Of a stretch of 8,271 bases of DNA, positions 1 to 5,609 are shown in pieces. Position 1 is the first letter of the stretch; every line of letters starts with the position of its first letter. Both the position numbers and the translations under genes were made by a program. Source of the DNA: Bacillota bacterium (GTDB lineage Bacteria > Bacillota > Clostridia > Christensenellales > CAG-138); contig JAEWZS010000245.1 of assembly GCA_023458355.1 (NCBI GenBank), positions 1 through 8,271 of the forward strand, given 5' to 3'. Below the pieces are notes generated by a model. It was not told the origin of the DNA and did no database searches. It worked only from the letters and a program-made list of their open reading frames with translations.

Positions 1-1
1 T

Positions 2-880
2 AACGGCGAAATGTCCGCCGCCGCACTTGCGCAGGCAATACTTTCTTTAGGCTGCTTTAAGCATATATCGCAGGAAGATTATAAGCGCCTGCTCTCGCAC
101 CTAATCAGCATAGATCACCTGCAGCGCACCGAGCGCGGCGGGCTTATCATAGGCCGAGAAGGGGAAAAAGTGGTCAACAGCCACAAATTTTTAACCGTGT
201 TCCTTGCACCTGAATATCTGCTTGTAAAAGATGAAAACCGCACCATAGGCACGGTCGATAAGATTTACCCCGTAGGCGTCCGTTTTGCGTTGGCGGGCAT
301 GGCGTGGGAGACTGTAGATGTAAACGAAAAATCTAAGGTTATCTTCGTCAAATCGGTTCCCGGGATATCCGTTGTAGACTGGGATGTGGATTTCAGCGTT
401 GAGCTTCATACCGTACTTGTAAAGAAAATCCGCAATGTCTTAAAAGCGGATGAAGTATATCCGTATTTGATCGAACGCTGCCAAGAACGATTGGCTGAAA
501 TTCGCTACATTGCCCGTAACAGCGGCATATTGGATGAACTTGCGACTCCCCTTACCGATAAAAAATGTGCCATTTTCCCTTGGGTCGGCACAAGGCAGCT
601 CATAACATTGCATTATGCGCTCCTTCAAAGGAAGATCAAAAGCAAGTTTTTATGGAGCACATGCGTTTACCTTGAAGTAATGTTCAACGGAACAAAAGAA
701 GATTTGGAGGCCATAATCGAGGATATCCTCCATTCCGACCTCGACTTATATACCCTGCCTCTGCCCGAAAAGGTGCAGATTGAAGGTAAGTTCAACGAAT
801 TTATCCCGCTTGAGCTTTTACGTAAACAGTTTATAGAGGATTATTTGGATTTTGAAGGGTTGAAAAGCGCTTTTAAATAA
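2..880 (+). CDS. Lhr-like DEAD/DEAH-box helicase, C-terminal part (5' end outside window)
   Basis: The frame is open from base 2 through an internal Met at 11 to a TAA at 878-880, so the gene starts upstream and about 292 codons are visible. The fragment reads like the region after the two RecA domains in Lhr-type ATP-dependent helicases (COG1201). First comes a winged-helix-like stretch (bases 2 to about 180). Then comes the family's beta-barrel signature: GLIIGREGE, a KFLTVF/EYLLV segment, IGTVD, and FALAGMAWETVDV followed by FVKSVPG. A helical tail contains VLKADEVYPYLIERCQERLAEIR. The Walker motifs and helicase boxes would lie upstream and cannot be checked. Lhr-family enzymes are 3'-5' DNA or DNA:RNA translocases linked to DNA repair. 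The gene points towards the minus-strand block, and no intrinsic terminator of its own is visible behind it. The family call is from recognised motifs only; a misannotated internal start at 11 should be avoided. Confidence 0.8.
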   Translation, partial: NGEMSAAALAQAILSLGCFKHISQEDYKRLLSHLISIDHLQRTERGGLIIGREGEKVVNSHKFLTVFLAPEYLLVKDENRTIGTVDKIYPVGVRFALAGMAWETVDVNEKSKVIFVKSVPGISVVDWDVDFSVELHTVLVKKIRNVLKADEVYPYLIERCQERLAEIRYIARNSGILDELATPLTDKKCAIFPWVGTRQLITLHYALLQRKIKSKFLWSTCVYLEVMFNGTKEDLEAIIEDILHSDLDLYTLPLPEKVQIEGKFNEFIPLELLRKQFIEDYLDFEGLKSAFK

Positions 881-949
881 GCTTTGCATAAAATCCCGAC
901 AGATTAGAAAGCTATCATTCCCCAAGTACAGGATATCAGAAGCAAAAAT

Positions 950-982
950 AGACGGAATCTGAGCAGATATTAGATTCCGTCT
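950..982 (-). terminator. Intrinsic terminator behind the BltD-like acetyltransferase gene
   Basis: AGACGGAATCT (950-960) and AGATTCCGTCT (972-982) form a perfect 11-bp stem around an 11-base loop. On the minus strand the stem is followed by ATTTTTGCT, a run of five T, and it begins one base after the TAA of the upstream gene (984-986). On the plus strand the stem is followed by CTTAAATG, which is not T-rich, so it should act mainly on minus-strand transcripts. It is the only convincing terminator in the window and probably ends the whole minus-strand block. Confidence 0.85.
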
Positions 983-983
983 C

Positions 984-1421
984 TTAAATGTACTCCAGAA
1001 CCATAATGTGCTCTTTTCCAAACACCTGCCCATTGAAGGTAAACCCGAGGCTTTTGTACAAATAAATGTAGGCACCACCGCTTATATCAACGCCGAGATA
1101 AATTTTATGACGCGCTTTATCCTGCTTTATGGTCTCAATAACCTTCTCCATAGCGCTTCTTCCATAACCCTTGTTTTGATGCGCTTTATCAACCATCAAT
1201 CGATAAATCCAGTATTCACCATCATCTCGGTCGATGCAGTACATTGTAAAGCCAACCAAAGTTTCATCATTATAAATAGCAAGCGGCATGCATTCAGGCT
1301 GAACATAGGCCTGCGCGATGGAAACAGCGTTACTTACAACCAGTTCCTCCTGCTCTTTGGGGAGGGATAGGCTTATAACGTCCCAAAAGTTTTCCGCATC
1401 AATTTTCTTAAGTGTAATCAT
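984..1421 (-). CDS. GNAT N-acetyltransferase, BltD-like (spermine/spermidine acetyltransferase family)
   Basis: This 145-residue protein covers a complete GNAT fold. The acetyl-CoA loop Q82-x-x-G85-x-G87 follows the beta-4 strand YWIYRLMVD, and Y122 in YLYKSLGF sits where the family has its general-acid tyrosine. The N-terminal pattern, with LSLPKEQEELVVSNAVSIAQA near residues 18-38 and then an AIYNDE/VGFTMY strand, resembles Bacillus BltD, which acetylates spermine and spermidine. Substrate is inferred from that resemblance only. One difference is that GVDISGGAYIYLY replaces the usual N-x-x-A before the tyrosine helix. The ATG at 1419-1421 has an AAGGAG at 1427-1432, five bases away. It is the last gene of the minus-strand run: 78 bases separate it from the preceding GNAT gene, and a strong terminator follows its stop by one base. 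The gap upstream shows no clear promoter to me. Confidence 0.85.
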   Translation of the reverse strand: MITLKKIDAENFWDVISLSLPKEQEELVVSNAVSIAQAYVQPECMPLAIYNDETLVGFTMYCIDRDDGEYWIYRLMVDKAHQNKGYGRSAMEKVIETIKQDKARHKIYLGVDISGGAYIYLYKSLGFTFNGQVFGKEHIMVLEYI

Positions 1422-1499
1422 GATTTCTCCTTGAAGCGGGTAATTTTCTTATACCGGATAGCGTACTTGCGCGGCTAAATGGATTCCACAACAACTGTA

Positions 1500-1907
1500 T
1501 TAAAACCATTTGCAAGGAATACTTAAAATGATATCATCATTTGGCTGAAATCCTATCTTTTCATAAAAACCTGCTGCCGTTTTCGTTGCAACCAACCACT
1601 CTGAGTCGGGGAAATACTCCCTGCATTTTCTTACCAGTTCTTCTCCAATTCCTTGGTTTTGAAACTCAGGCATAACAGCTAAGTCATAAATAATTGACCT
1701 GAAAATCTTGTCACTCAGTACCCTAACGCATCCGATCAGCTTATCCTCCGCCCATGCTGAAATGACGATTGCGGAATTTATAAAGGGTACATTAAAATTC
1801 TTCATCATTAACGGGGTGACCGTTCCATCAGACCACCCTACCGCCATAAACAAATCATGTAATGCCTCACATGGCAGGTCTTTTTTCGTATCGTATGCTA
1901 TCTGCAT
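1500..1907 (-). CDS. GNAT-family N-acetyltransferase
   Basis: From the ATG at 1905-1907 the protein has 135 residues. It is a compact GNAT: a GW motif at 24-25, NSAIVISAWAEDKLIGCVRVLSD (44-66) forming the central strands, YDLAVMPEF leading to the acetyl-CoA loop Q83-x-x-G86-x-G88, and FYEKIGF with Tyr115 as the likely general acid. The GW...P...NS...AW...LIG layout is typical of a common small Firmicute GNAT group whose substrates are mostly unknown, so none is assigned. A GTG two codons earlier (1911-1913) is also in frame. An AGGA overlapping the hydrolase stop lies nine bases from that GTG, whereas GTGGGG lies close to the ATG. The ATG is preferred because homologues usually start M-x-I-x-Y. 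Only 17 bases (11 if GTG) separate it from the hydrolase gene, so the two are probably co-translated. Confidence 0.85.
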   Translation of the reverse strand: MQIAYDTKKDLPCEALHDLFMAVGWSDGTVTPLMMKNFNVPFINSAIVISAWAEDKLIGCVRVLSDKIFRSIIYDLAVMPEFQNQGIGEELVRKCREYFPDSEWLVATKTAAGFYEKIGFQPNDDIILSIPCKWF

Positions 1908-1924
1908 AAGCACCCCACAAAATC

Positions 1925-2674
1925 CTATTTATTGGCAAAGTGCAGTTTTAACAATGCAACATATTTCTCTGGATTTACTAAGCTTAACTCGCCATGCTTC
2001 ATTGCCGGTGCTATATAAAGCTCGCTGCCTTGAATCGTCTCATGTAAGCGCTTCGCGGATTTCCTCATGATTCCGATTTCTTTTTCGCCCACGACGATCA
2101 AAACCTTGGATTTCGTATTCGAAATGCTGTTTTTCAGCATGTAGTCGCCATTACTAAGGGTTATATTGATGAGCGACTGCTTAGACATTTTTAAACTATC
2201 CTGATAATACTGTTCAAACATTGTATCAGGCACACAAAGCGTTTTTGCCTGCAGTTTGGAAAACCATCTTTTCTTAACCAATCCATAAAAAAGCTTATAT
2301 GTCGGAATGGTCATAGCAGAAGTTCCTTTAATCGGATACACCAATGCACTTTCAAGAATGGCGTAATCTGCAATGTCCGTGCGTTTTGATAAAACCTCAA
2401 CTGCTATTTGTGCACCGATTGAAAGCCCGCCTATAGCAAATACCCTACCGGTGCAGTTTACATCAATATACTCTATAAGTTTATTTGCGGAGTCCTCGAT
2501 GCTGATAAACTCTTCATTGCCTGCCTCACCGTGACCGTCAATAATAGGTGTAACAACATGAAATTCGGACTGCAGTTGTTCTACAATGCTATGTAAGGAC
2601 CAAGAAGACAACCCGCCGCCGTGCAGCAAGATAATTATGGGCAGTTCCTTATTCGGCGTTTCTTTGAATATCAT
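1925..2674 (-). CDS. Alpha/beta-fold hydrolase (serine nucleophile)
   Basis: The protein is 249 residues from the ATG at 2672-2674. It shows the alpha/beta-hydrolase order: strand PIIILLHGGGLSSWS with the HGGG oxyanion segment near residues 18-21, DGHGE after strand 4, the nucleophile elbow G-L-S-I-G with Ser85, an acid in VVGEKE (Glu199, with Glu197 as alternative), and His227 in MKHGEL. A variable lid lies between about residues 110 and 175. There is no signal peptide, so it is cytosolic. The substrate is not predictable; the family includes esterases and lactonases. An in-frame ATG five codons upstream (2687-2689) has a poor ribosome binding site, while AAAGGA at 2681-2686, inside that extension, is spaced six bases from the chosen ATG. 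The stop TAG overlaps the AGGA before the next GNAT gene, suggesting coupling. A 98-base gap separates it from the kinase gene upstream. Confidence 0.85.
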   Translation of the reverse strand: MIFKETPNKELPIIILLHGGGLSSWSLHSIVEQLQSEFHVVTPIIDGHGEAGNEEFISIEDSANKLIEYIDVNCTGRVFAIGGLSIGAQIAVEVLSKRTDIADYAILESALVYPIKGTSAMTIPTYKLFYGLVKKRWFSKLQAKTLCVPDTMFEQYYQDSLKMSKQSLINITLSNGDYMLKNSISNTKSKVLIVVGEKEIGIMRKSAKRLHETIQGSELYIAPAMKHGELSLVNPEKYVALLKLHFANK

Positions 2675-2680
2675 TGCATT

Positions 2681-2686
2681 TCCTTT
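2681..2686 (-). promoter_or_regulatory. Ribosome binding site deciding the hydrolase start
   Basis: On the minus strand AAAGGA lies six bases before the ATG at 2672-2674. The more upstream ATG (2687-2689) immediately precedes it and has only a weak GGA nine bases away. The hydrolase therefore most likely starts with MIFKET rather than MKGNAMIF. Confidence 0.65.
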
Positions 2687-2772
2687 CATGAAGTTTATTC
2701 CGTTGCGGTGAATCTAAGTTAAAACAATGCAAGCATTCGCTCACACAACTGAGCAAAACTAAAGCATTTTCA

Positions 2773-3351
2773 TCACAATAAACTTTCTATGGTCCTCGCT
2801 AAAGCAGTGTCCCAAGGCCTTGCCTCAATAACCCTAATGTTATTTCGCCTGCAAGTATCTAAAATCCACTTACCATAGGCAATGCTTACCTCTGCTCTGT
2901 ACTGTTGTAATTCGCCGCCTTCTCTTGCTGAATAGTTCTGTAGTATTTGATAAATATCGGGTTCATGCACGAAAATAGATTTTACCTGAGGCGTATCAAA
3001 AGACATTGCGAGTTCGGGAGCAATAAAATCGCCTTCAATAATAATGGGTAATTTGTCCTCAATATGCCTTCTAACAAGCGCTTTTAATACCGGAATCATT
3101 TCTTTGCTTACATCGATTAACCAGTTTACATTGCCGTCGACTCCGATGTCTTTGAAGTTTACACCGCTATTCCAATAATGTATTGCGGGAAAATTCTCCT
3201 TTGTCGTTACCGTTTCAACAGATAGATGAACATCATCTGCCTCCAAGACATTCACGCCATAGAACCCGGCAATTTCATAAGCTATGCTTGATTTGCCTGT
3301 TCCTGAAGGACCGCCAATCAATAGAACCGTCCAGTTTCTATTGCTATTCAC
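2773..3351 (-). CDS. P-loop kinase related to 2-phosphoglycerate kinase (AAA-like NTPase)
   Basis: This 192-residue protein is a small P-loop phosphotransferase. It has a Walker A motif G14-P-S-G-T-G-K-S21, then ADDVH (38-42), which is the position of a catalytic or metal-binding Asp in nucleoside and shikimate kinase-like folds, then PIIIEGDFI (102-110), resembling the IIEG motif of 2-phosphoglycerate kinase-like proteins (COG2074). A possible lid follows at REGGELQQYRAE. The central part is rich in aromatic residues (HYWNSGVNF, GNVNWLID). I infer phosphorylation of a small molecule; the acceptor is unknown, and zeta-toxin-like or antibiotic kinases share the fold. The start is GTG (3349-3351) behind AAAGGCGG, seven bases away. 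No ATG in that frame gives a complete P-loop. It lies 65 bases downstream of the membrane-protein gene, and its TGA is 98 bases before the hydrolase start. Confidence 0.8.
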   Translation of the reverse strand: MNSNRNWTVLLIGGPSGTGKSSIAYEIAGFYGVNVLEADDVHLSVETVTTKENFPAIHYWNSGVNFKDIGVDGNVNWLIDVSKEMIPVLKALVRRHIEDKLPIIIEGDFIAPELAMSFDTPQVKSIFVHEPDIYQILQNYSAREGGELQQYRAEVSIAYGKWILDTCRRNNIRVIEARPWDTALARTIESLL

Positions 3352-3416
3352 GTTGTAACCGCCTTTATTGCTTTAATCTTTTTATAAATCCAAACTACCT
3401 AACAATTTTCATATGA

Positions 3417-3842
3417 CTATGCTTTTATTCGCCTGCTTTTTATCGCAAAACGAATTACGCTCACCAGCGCACATGATATGAGAACATGAAGAACAATATG
3501 ATATAGGTCCGGGATGTAAACTACGTCCGATGGAAACAGCTTTATGGTTCCTGCAAAAAATCTGATCATTCCTTCCCAAGGCCCAAAAACAGTAAAGAAC
3601 CAATGAAAATACAACTGCAGCGTAAGCCAAAGTGCTAAAAAGCCAAGAAGAGCAAATTTACCCGGTTTGTCCTTGAGCAAAAACCAGAGAAAAGCTGCAA
3701 GATACATTAGAAAAAAGATGCCGTCCTCCTGCCATGCGCGAGACACAAGCATTTGTCCGCCGATGGAGAGTCCAACCATGTCTAAGAGAAACCATAGCAA
3801 CAGCAATATGTTTATGACAATGGCCGCTCTTTTACCCTGCAT
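3417..3842 (-). CDS. Four-helix integral membrane protein of unknown function
   Basis: The protein has 141 residues and four likely membrane segments: about 6-25 (AAIVINILLLLWFLLDMVGL), 41-56, 63-83 and 111-134. The N-terminus (MQGKR) and C-terminus (KSRRIKA) are basic, which by the positive-inside rule puts both in the cytoplasm. A loop at 84-109 contains FGPWEGMIRFFAGT and ends in YIPDLYH, followed by LHVLI in the last helix. I recall this YIPD-x-YH-xx-LH signature from uncharacterised Firmicute proteins, but no function is known to me. There is no signal peptidase site or enzyme motif. The ATG (3840-3842) is preceded by CGGAG seven bases upstream. It sits between the RimJ-type GNAT gene (76-base gap) and the kinase gene (65-base gap). 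Being a membrane protein among cytosolic enzymes, it could be a transporter subunit or sensor, but nothing in the sequence decides this. Confidence 0.75.
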   Translation of the reverse strand: MQGKRAAIVINILLLLWFLLDMVGLSIGGQMLVSRAWQEDGIFFLMYLAAFLWFLLKDKPGKFALLGFLALWLTLQLYFHWFFTVFGPWEGMIRFFAGTIKLFPSDVVYIPDLYHIVLHVLISCALVSVIRFAIKSRRIKA

Positions 3843-3918
3843 GAATTTACTCCGATCTTTTTGTTGTATGAAAAAGCACCGTGAAATTAGGACTTGATAA
3901 AATAATGATACCCTTTTT

Positions 3919-4440
3919 CTATATATGATCCGTGCTTAAAGCACCATAAACATAGGTATCCCAATAGATTGGATTGCCCGCTTCATCCTTGTGAAAGGAT
4001 ACGTTCTGCCTAAGTTCCGCTTCTCTTTTTAACCCGATCTTTTCCATCGTTTTCCAAGAAGATGTATTAAGCGGCGTACACTCGGCAAACACGCGGTGAA
4101 CGCCTTGTGAAAAAGCCCACCGAACCACAGCTTTTGCGGCTTCGCTCCCATAGCCCTTTAAATGATAGTTTTCATTTAATACATAGCCTAATTCCCTAGT
4201 ATTAAAATCTCTGATCCCCAAATAAATATTGCCGATTACTTTATGTTCGTCTTTCAGCTCAACAGCAAAAAACTCTTGGCTAACACTCCGATGTTTAATT
4301 TCACTATCAATTTTATCTGCACGAAAGTCGGGATACCCTTCAAACTCCTTGTGGACCCTTTGGAGCATATATTCGCATAAATCATCTCTATCTTCCATTT
4401 TAAAATTCCGAATGATTAATCTATCCGTTTCGATTCTCAT
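3919..4440 (-). CDS. RimJ/RimL-type GNAT N-acetyltransferase
   Basis: This protein has 173 residues and the classic opening of the RimJ/RimL branch: ETDRLIIRNFKMED at residues 4-17. FFAVELKDEHKVIGNIYLG forms the central strands. ELGYVLNENY leads into the acetyl-CoA loop H93-L-K-G96-Y-G98, where His replaces the more usual Arg or Gln. GSEAAKAVVRWAF forms the helix, and N-T-S-S-W-K-T-M-E-K-I-G-L matches the late signature around a Ser/Asn contact. The C-terminus Y-W-D-T-Y-V-Y-G is also typical. The branch acetylates protein N-termini and various small amines, so the substrate remains open. The ATG (4438-4440) follows GGGGGAAG at a workable distance. It lies 48 bases after the small membrane-protein gene in the same direction, with no terminator between, so co-transcription with the three genes before it is likely. 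Confidence 0.88.
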   Translation of the reverse strand: MRIETDRLIIRNFKMEDRDDLCEYMLQRVHKEFEGYPDFRADKIDSEIKHRSVSQEFFAVELKDEHKVIGNIYLGIRDFNTRELGYVLNENYHLKGYGSEAAKAVVRWAFSQGVHRVFAECTPLNTSSWKTMEKIGLKREAELRQNVSFHKDEAGNPIYWDTYVYGALSTDHI

Positions 4441-4488
4441 ATGACTTCCCCCTGTAAATCTATGAGTCTGGGGTATTTTTCTCTTACA

Positions 4489-4671
4489 TCATTTTTGGTA
4501 TCGCTTGTCTATAGCTCTCAATATTGAATAGACTATATGCCCGATACCCCAACATGCCAACATAAAAGACGCTATCTTCCACGGAACAGACCAATCAAGT
4601 AAGTAAACCCCCAATAACCAACCCGCCCCAAGAGTGCATATGGCAACTAAGACTTTAAGAAATGCCTTCAA
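4489..4671 (-). CDS. Small two-helix membrane protein (60 aa), unknown function
   Basis: The protein has 60 residues and two hydrophobic segments, about 7-25 (VLVAICTLGAGWLLGVYLL) and 33-51 (IASFMLACWGIGHIVYSIL), joined by a short loop DWSVPWK. The basic ends (MKAFLK and RAIDKRYQK) suggest a hairpin with both ends in the cytoplasm. The start is TTG (4669-4671) behind AGAGGGG, eight bases away. The ATG visible just upstream is in another frame and meets a stop after three codons, and the frame itself has a TAG at 4690-4692, so no ATG start is possible. It begins 23 bases after the VOC stop and ends 48 bases before the RimJ-type GNAT gene, so it is probably translated from the same message. I do not recognise the family. 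The gene is called on ribosome binding site, position and coherent hydrophobic pattern. Confidence 0.6.
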   Translation of the reverse strand: MKAFLKVLVAICTLGAGWLLGVYLLDWSVPWKIASFMLACWGIGHIVYSILRAIDKRYQK

Positions 4672-4694
4672 AAAATCATCCCCTCTTGACTATC

Positions 4695-5054
4695 TTACCC
4701 TTGCTTAACCAGCTGCACCGTATACCCGTCCGGATCATTTACAAAATAAAACCGAATACTCGGATTTGGCGATATAGGACCTATTGCTTTATATCCGTTT
4801 TCTTTAAGCGTTTCAACAAGCTGCTCCAAATTGTCCGCCTCAAGACCGATGGAAACTCCGTTCCCGGGATTTTCTACTTTCTTGTTTGGTTCAAAAATCA
4901 ATTCAATTTTAGGCGCATCCTTCTTACCAAGCATTACGATTTTATGATCCGGACTTCCGAACTTTGCAGCAACCTCAAGATGAAGCAGTTCGGAATAAAA
5001 GTGCATGCTTTTTTCTAAGTCACTAACATGAATTGTCACCCAGTTTAGTTTCAT
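4695..5054 (-). CDS. VOC-superfamily protein (glyoxalase/bleomycin-resistance fold)
   Basis: The protein has 119 residues, one VOC module made of two beta-alpha-beta-beta-beta repeats. The first repeat is LNWVTIHVSDLEKSMHFYSELL (residues 3-24) through KIELIFEP (49-56). The second is GVSIGLEADNLEQLVETLKENG (66-87) through FVNDPDGYTVQLV (104-116). The DPDG turn and S-x-x-FY pattern are typical of lactoylglutathione lyase-like and antibiotic-binding members. Hand alignment with GloA/FosA puts Trp5, Ser68 and Gln114 where those enzymes carry metal-ligand residues; Glu51 is kept. The protein therefore may bind a ligand rather than catalyse a metal-dependent reaction. The ATG (5052-5054) has a strong AAGGAGAGG about five bases upstream. 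It lies 35 bases after the first accessory GNAT gene and 23 before the small membrane-protein gene, so these form a tight operon-like group. Confidence 0.85.
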   Translation of the reverse strand: MKLNWVTIHVSDLEKSMHFYSELLHLEVAAKFGSPDHKIVMLGKKDAPKIELIFEPNKKVENPGNGVSIGLEADNLEQLVETLKENGYKAIGPISPNPSIRFYFVNDPDGYTVQLVKQG

Positions 5055-5089
5055 TATTACCTCTCCTTTTTGTGTTGTACTCTGTTCTG

Positions 5090-5524
5090 TTATAATGGTT
5101 TCTTTAGTGTAAACAATTTAATATTGTCGGGGAAACCGTCGATTTCACCGCAAACAACATAACCGCTTTTTTTATAAAACTCAGGGGCTTGAAAGGAATA
5201 TGTCGTAAGATGCGCCAGTTGACAGCCGGCGCTTCTAGCCTCATTTTCAACTGCTTCCAGCAACCTTGATGCGACACCTTGCCCTCGATAAGCAACGCTT
5301 ACCCACAGCACCTCAATTTCAAGCGAGGAAAGATACGTAGAACCTGCTATCCCTCCAATTATCTCACCATTCTCATTACAGGCAACTTTCCTGATTTCAA
5401 TATCCGGCTCTTTCAGCTTGCCGTTTGTTTCAGCCATGTTGTATTTGAGCAAGCCGTTGATACGCACAGTGTTTAAAAACGCCTGTTCGTCATAGTGGCT
5501 TAGGATACTGACCTTCTCTTGCAT
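5090..5524 (-). CDS. GNAT-family N-acetyltransferase
   Basis: From the ATG at 5522-5524 the protein has 144 residues. It shows the GNAT core: EIIGGIAGSTYLSSLEIEVLWVSVAY (54-79), the acetyl-CoA loop R80-G-Q-G83-V-A85 with SRLLEAVENEAR behind it, LTTYSFQAPEFYKKSGY (106-122) with Tyr117 as likely general acid, and a short C-terminal strand ending KLFTLKKPL. The T-x-SFQAPEFYKK-x-GY signature marks a widespread bacterial GNAT group with unknown substrates. A longer reading from a TTG at 5603-5605, directly after the folD stop, adds 27 residues, but these do not look like GNAT sequence. By contrast GAGGTG lies five bases before the chosen ATG. The 81-base leader after folD contains a candidate promoter. 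It is the first gene of the accessory run; the VOC gene follows after 35 bases. Confidence 0.88.
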   Translation of the reverse strand: MQEKVSILSHYDEQAFLNTVRINGLLKYNMAETNGKLKEPDIEIRKVACNENGEIIGGIAGSTYLSSLEIEVLWVSVAYRGQGVASRLLEAVENEARSAGCQLAHLTTYSFQAPEFYKKSGYVVCGEIDGFPDNIKLFTLKKPL

Positions 5525-5582
5525 AGGAGCACCTCGTACTATACGTATAAACAACCTATAAAACACTTGCTTACCTGTCAGC

Positions 5583-5609
5583 ATAATACCATAAAATGGG
5601 CACAATCAA
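5583..5609 (-). promoter_or_regulatory. Candidate promoter between folD and the accessory genes
   Basis: On the minus strand TGGTATTAT (5591-5583) fits an extended -10 element (TGn then TATTAT, five of six matches). TTGATT (5609-5604) is a four-of-six -35 match but with a short 15-base spacer, which an extended -10 can tolerate. Transcription would begin near 5575, about 50 bases before the GNAT start. A perfect palindrome TATACGTATA (5540-5549) lies in this leader and could be a regulator site or chance. The element is by eye only. Confidence 0.4.

Noticed and set aside
863..874. Perfect palindrome AAAAGCGCTTTT at the end of the helicase gene
   Set aside because: It is within the final codons and has no loop, so it cannot form a normal terminator hairpin.
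1008..1370. Plus-strand open frame of 120 codons opposite the BltD-like gene
   Set aside because: It lies wholly antisense to a motif-supported GNAT gene and shows no protein-family features or good ribosome binding site.
2739..2754. Hairpin GCTCA-CACAAC-TGAGC between kinase and hydrolase genes
   Set aside because: The stem is only 5 bp and no T-run follows on either strand, so it is not called a terminator.
3409..3630. Minus-strand frame overlapping the four-helix membrane protein in another frame
   Set aside because: The membrane-protein frame has the better ribosome binding site and coherent helices; this one is cysteine/serine-rich and featureless.
3932..3944. Near-palindrome GTGCTTAAAGCAC at the end of the RimJ-type GNAT gene
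   Set aside because: It lies within the coding end, has no usable loop and no T-run after it; probably chance.
4662..5018. Plus-strand open frame of 118 codons opposite the VOC gene
   Set aside because: It is antisense to a well-supported gene, with no motif and no plausible promoter.
984..5524. Integron-like gene-cassette array
   Set aside because: The run of small same-strand genes suggested it, but the gaps share no repeated imperfect palindromes, no paired R'/R'' core sites were found, and no integrase gene is visible.
5583..5592. CCATTTTATGG-type mini-hairpin behind folD as a terminator
   Set aside because: The stem is only 4 bp with a 3-base loop and no T-run; it overlaps the candidate -10 element.
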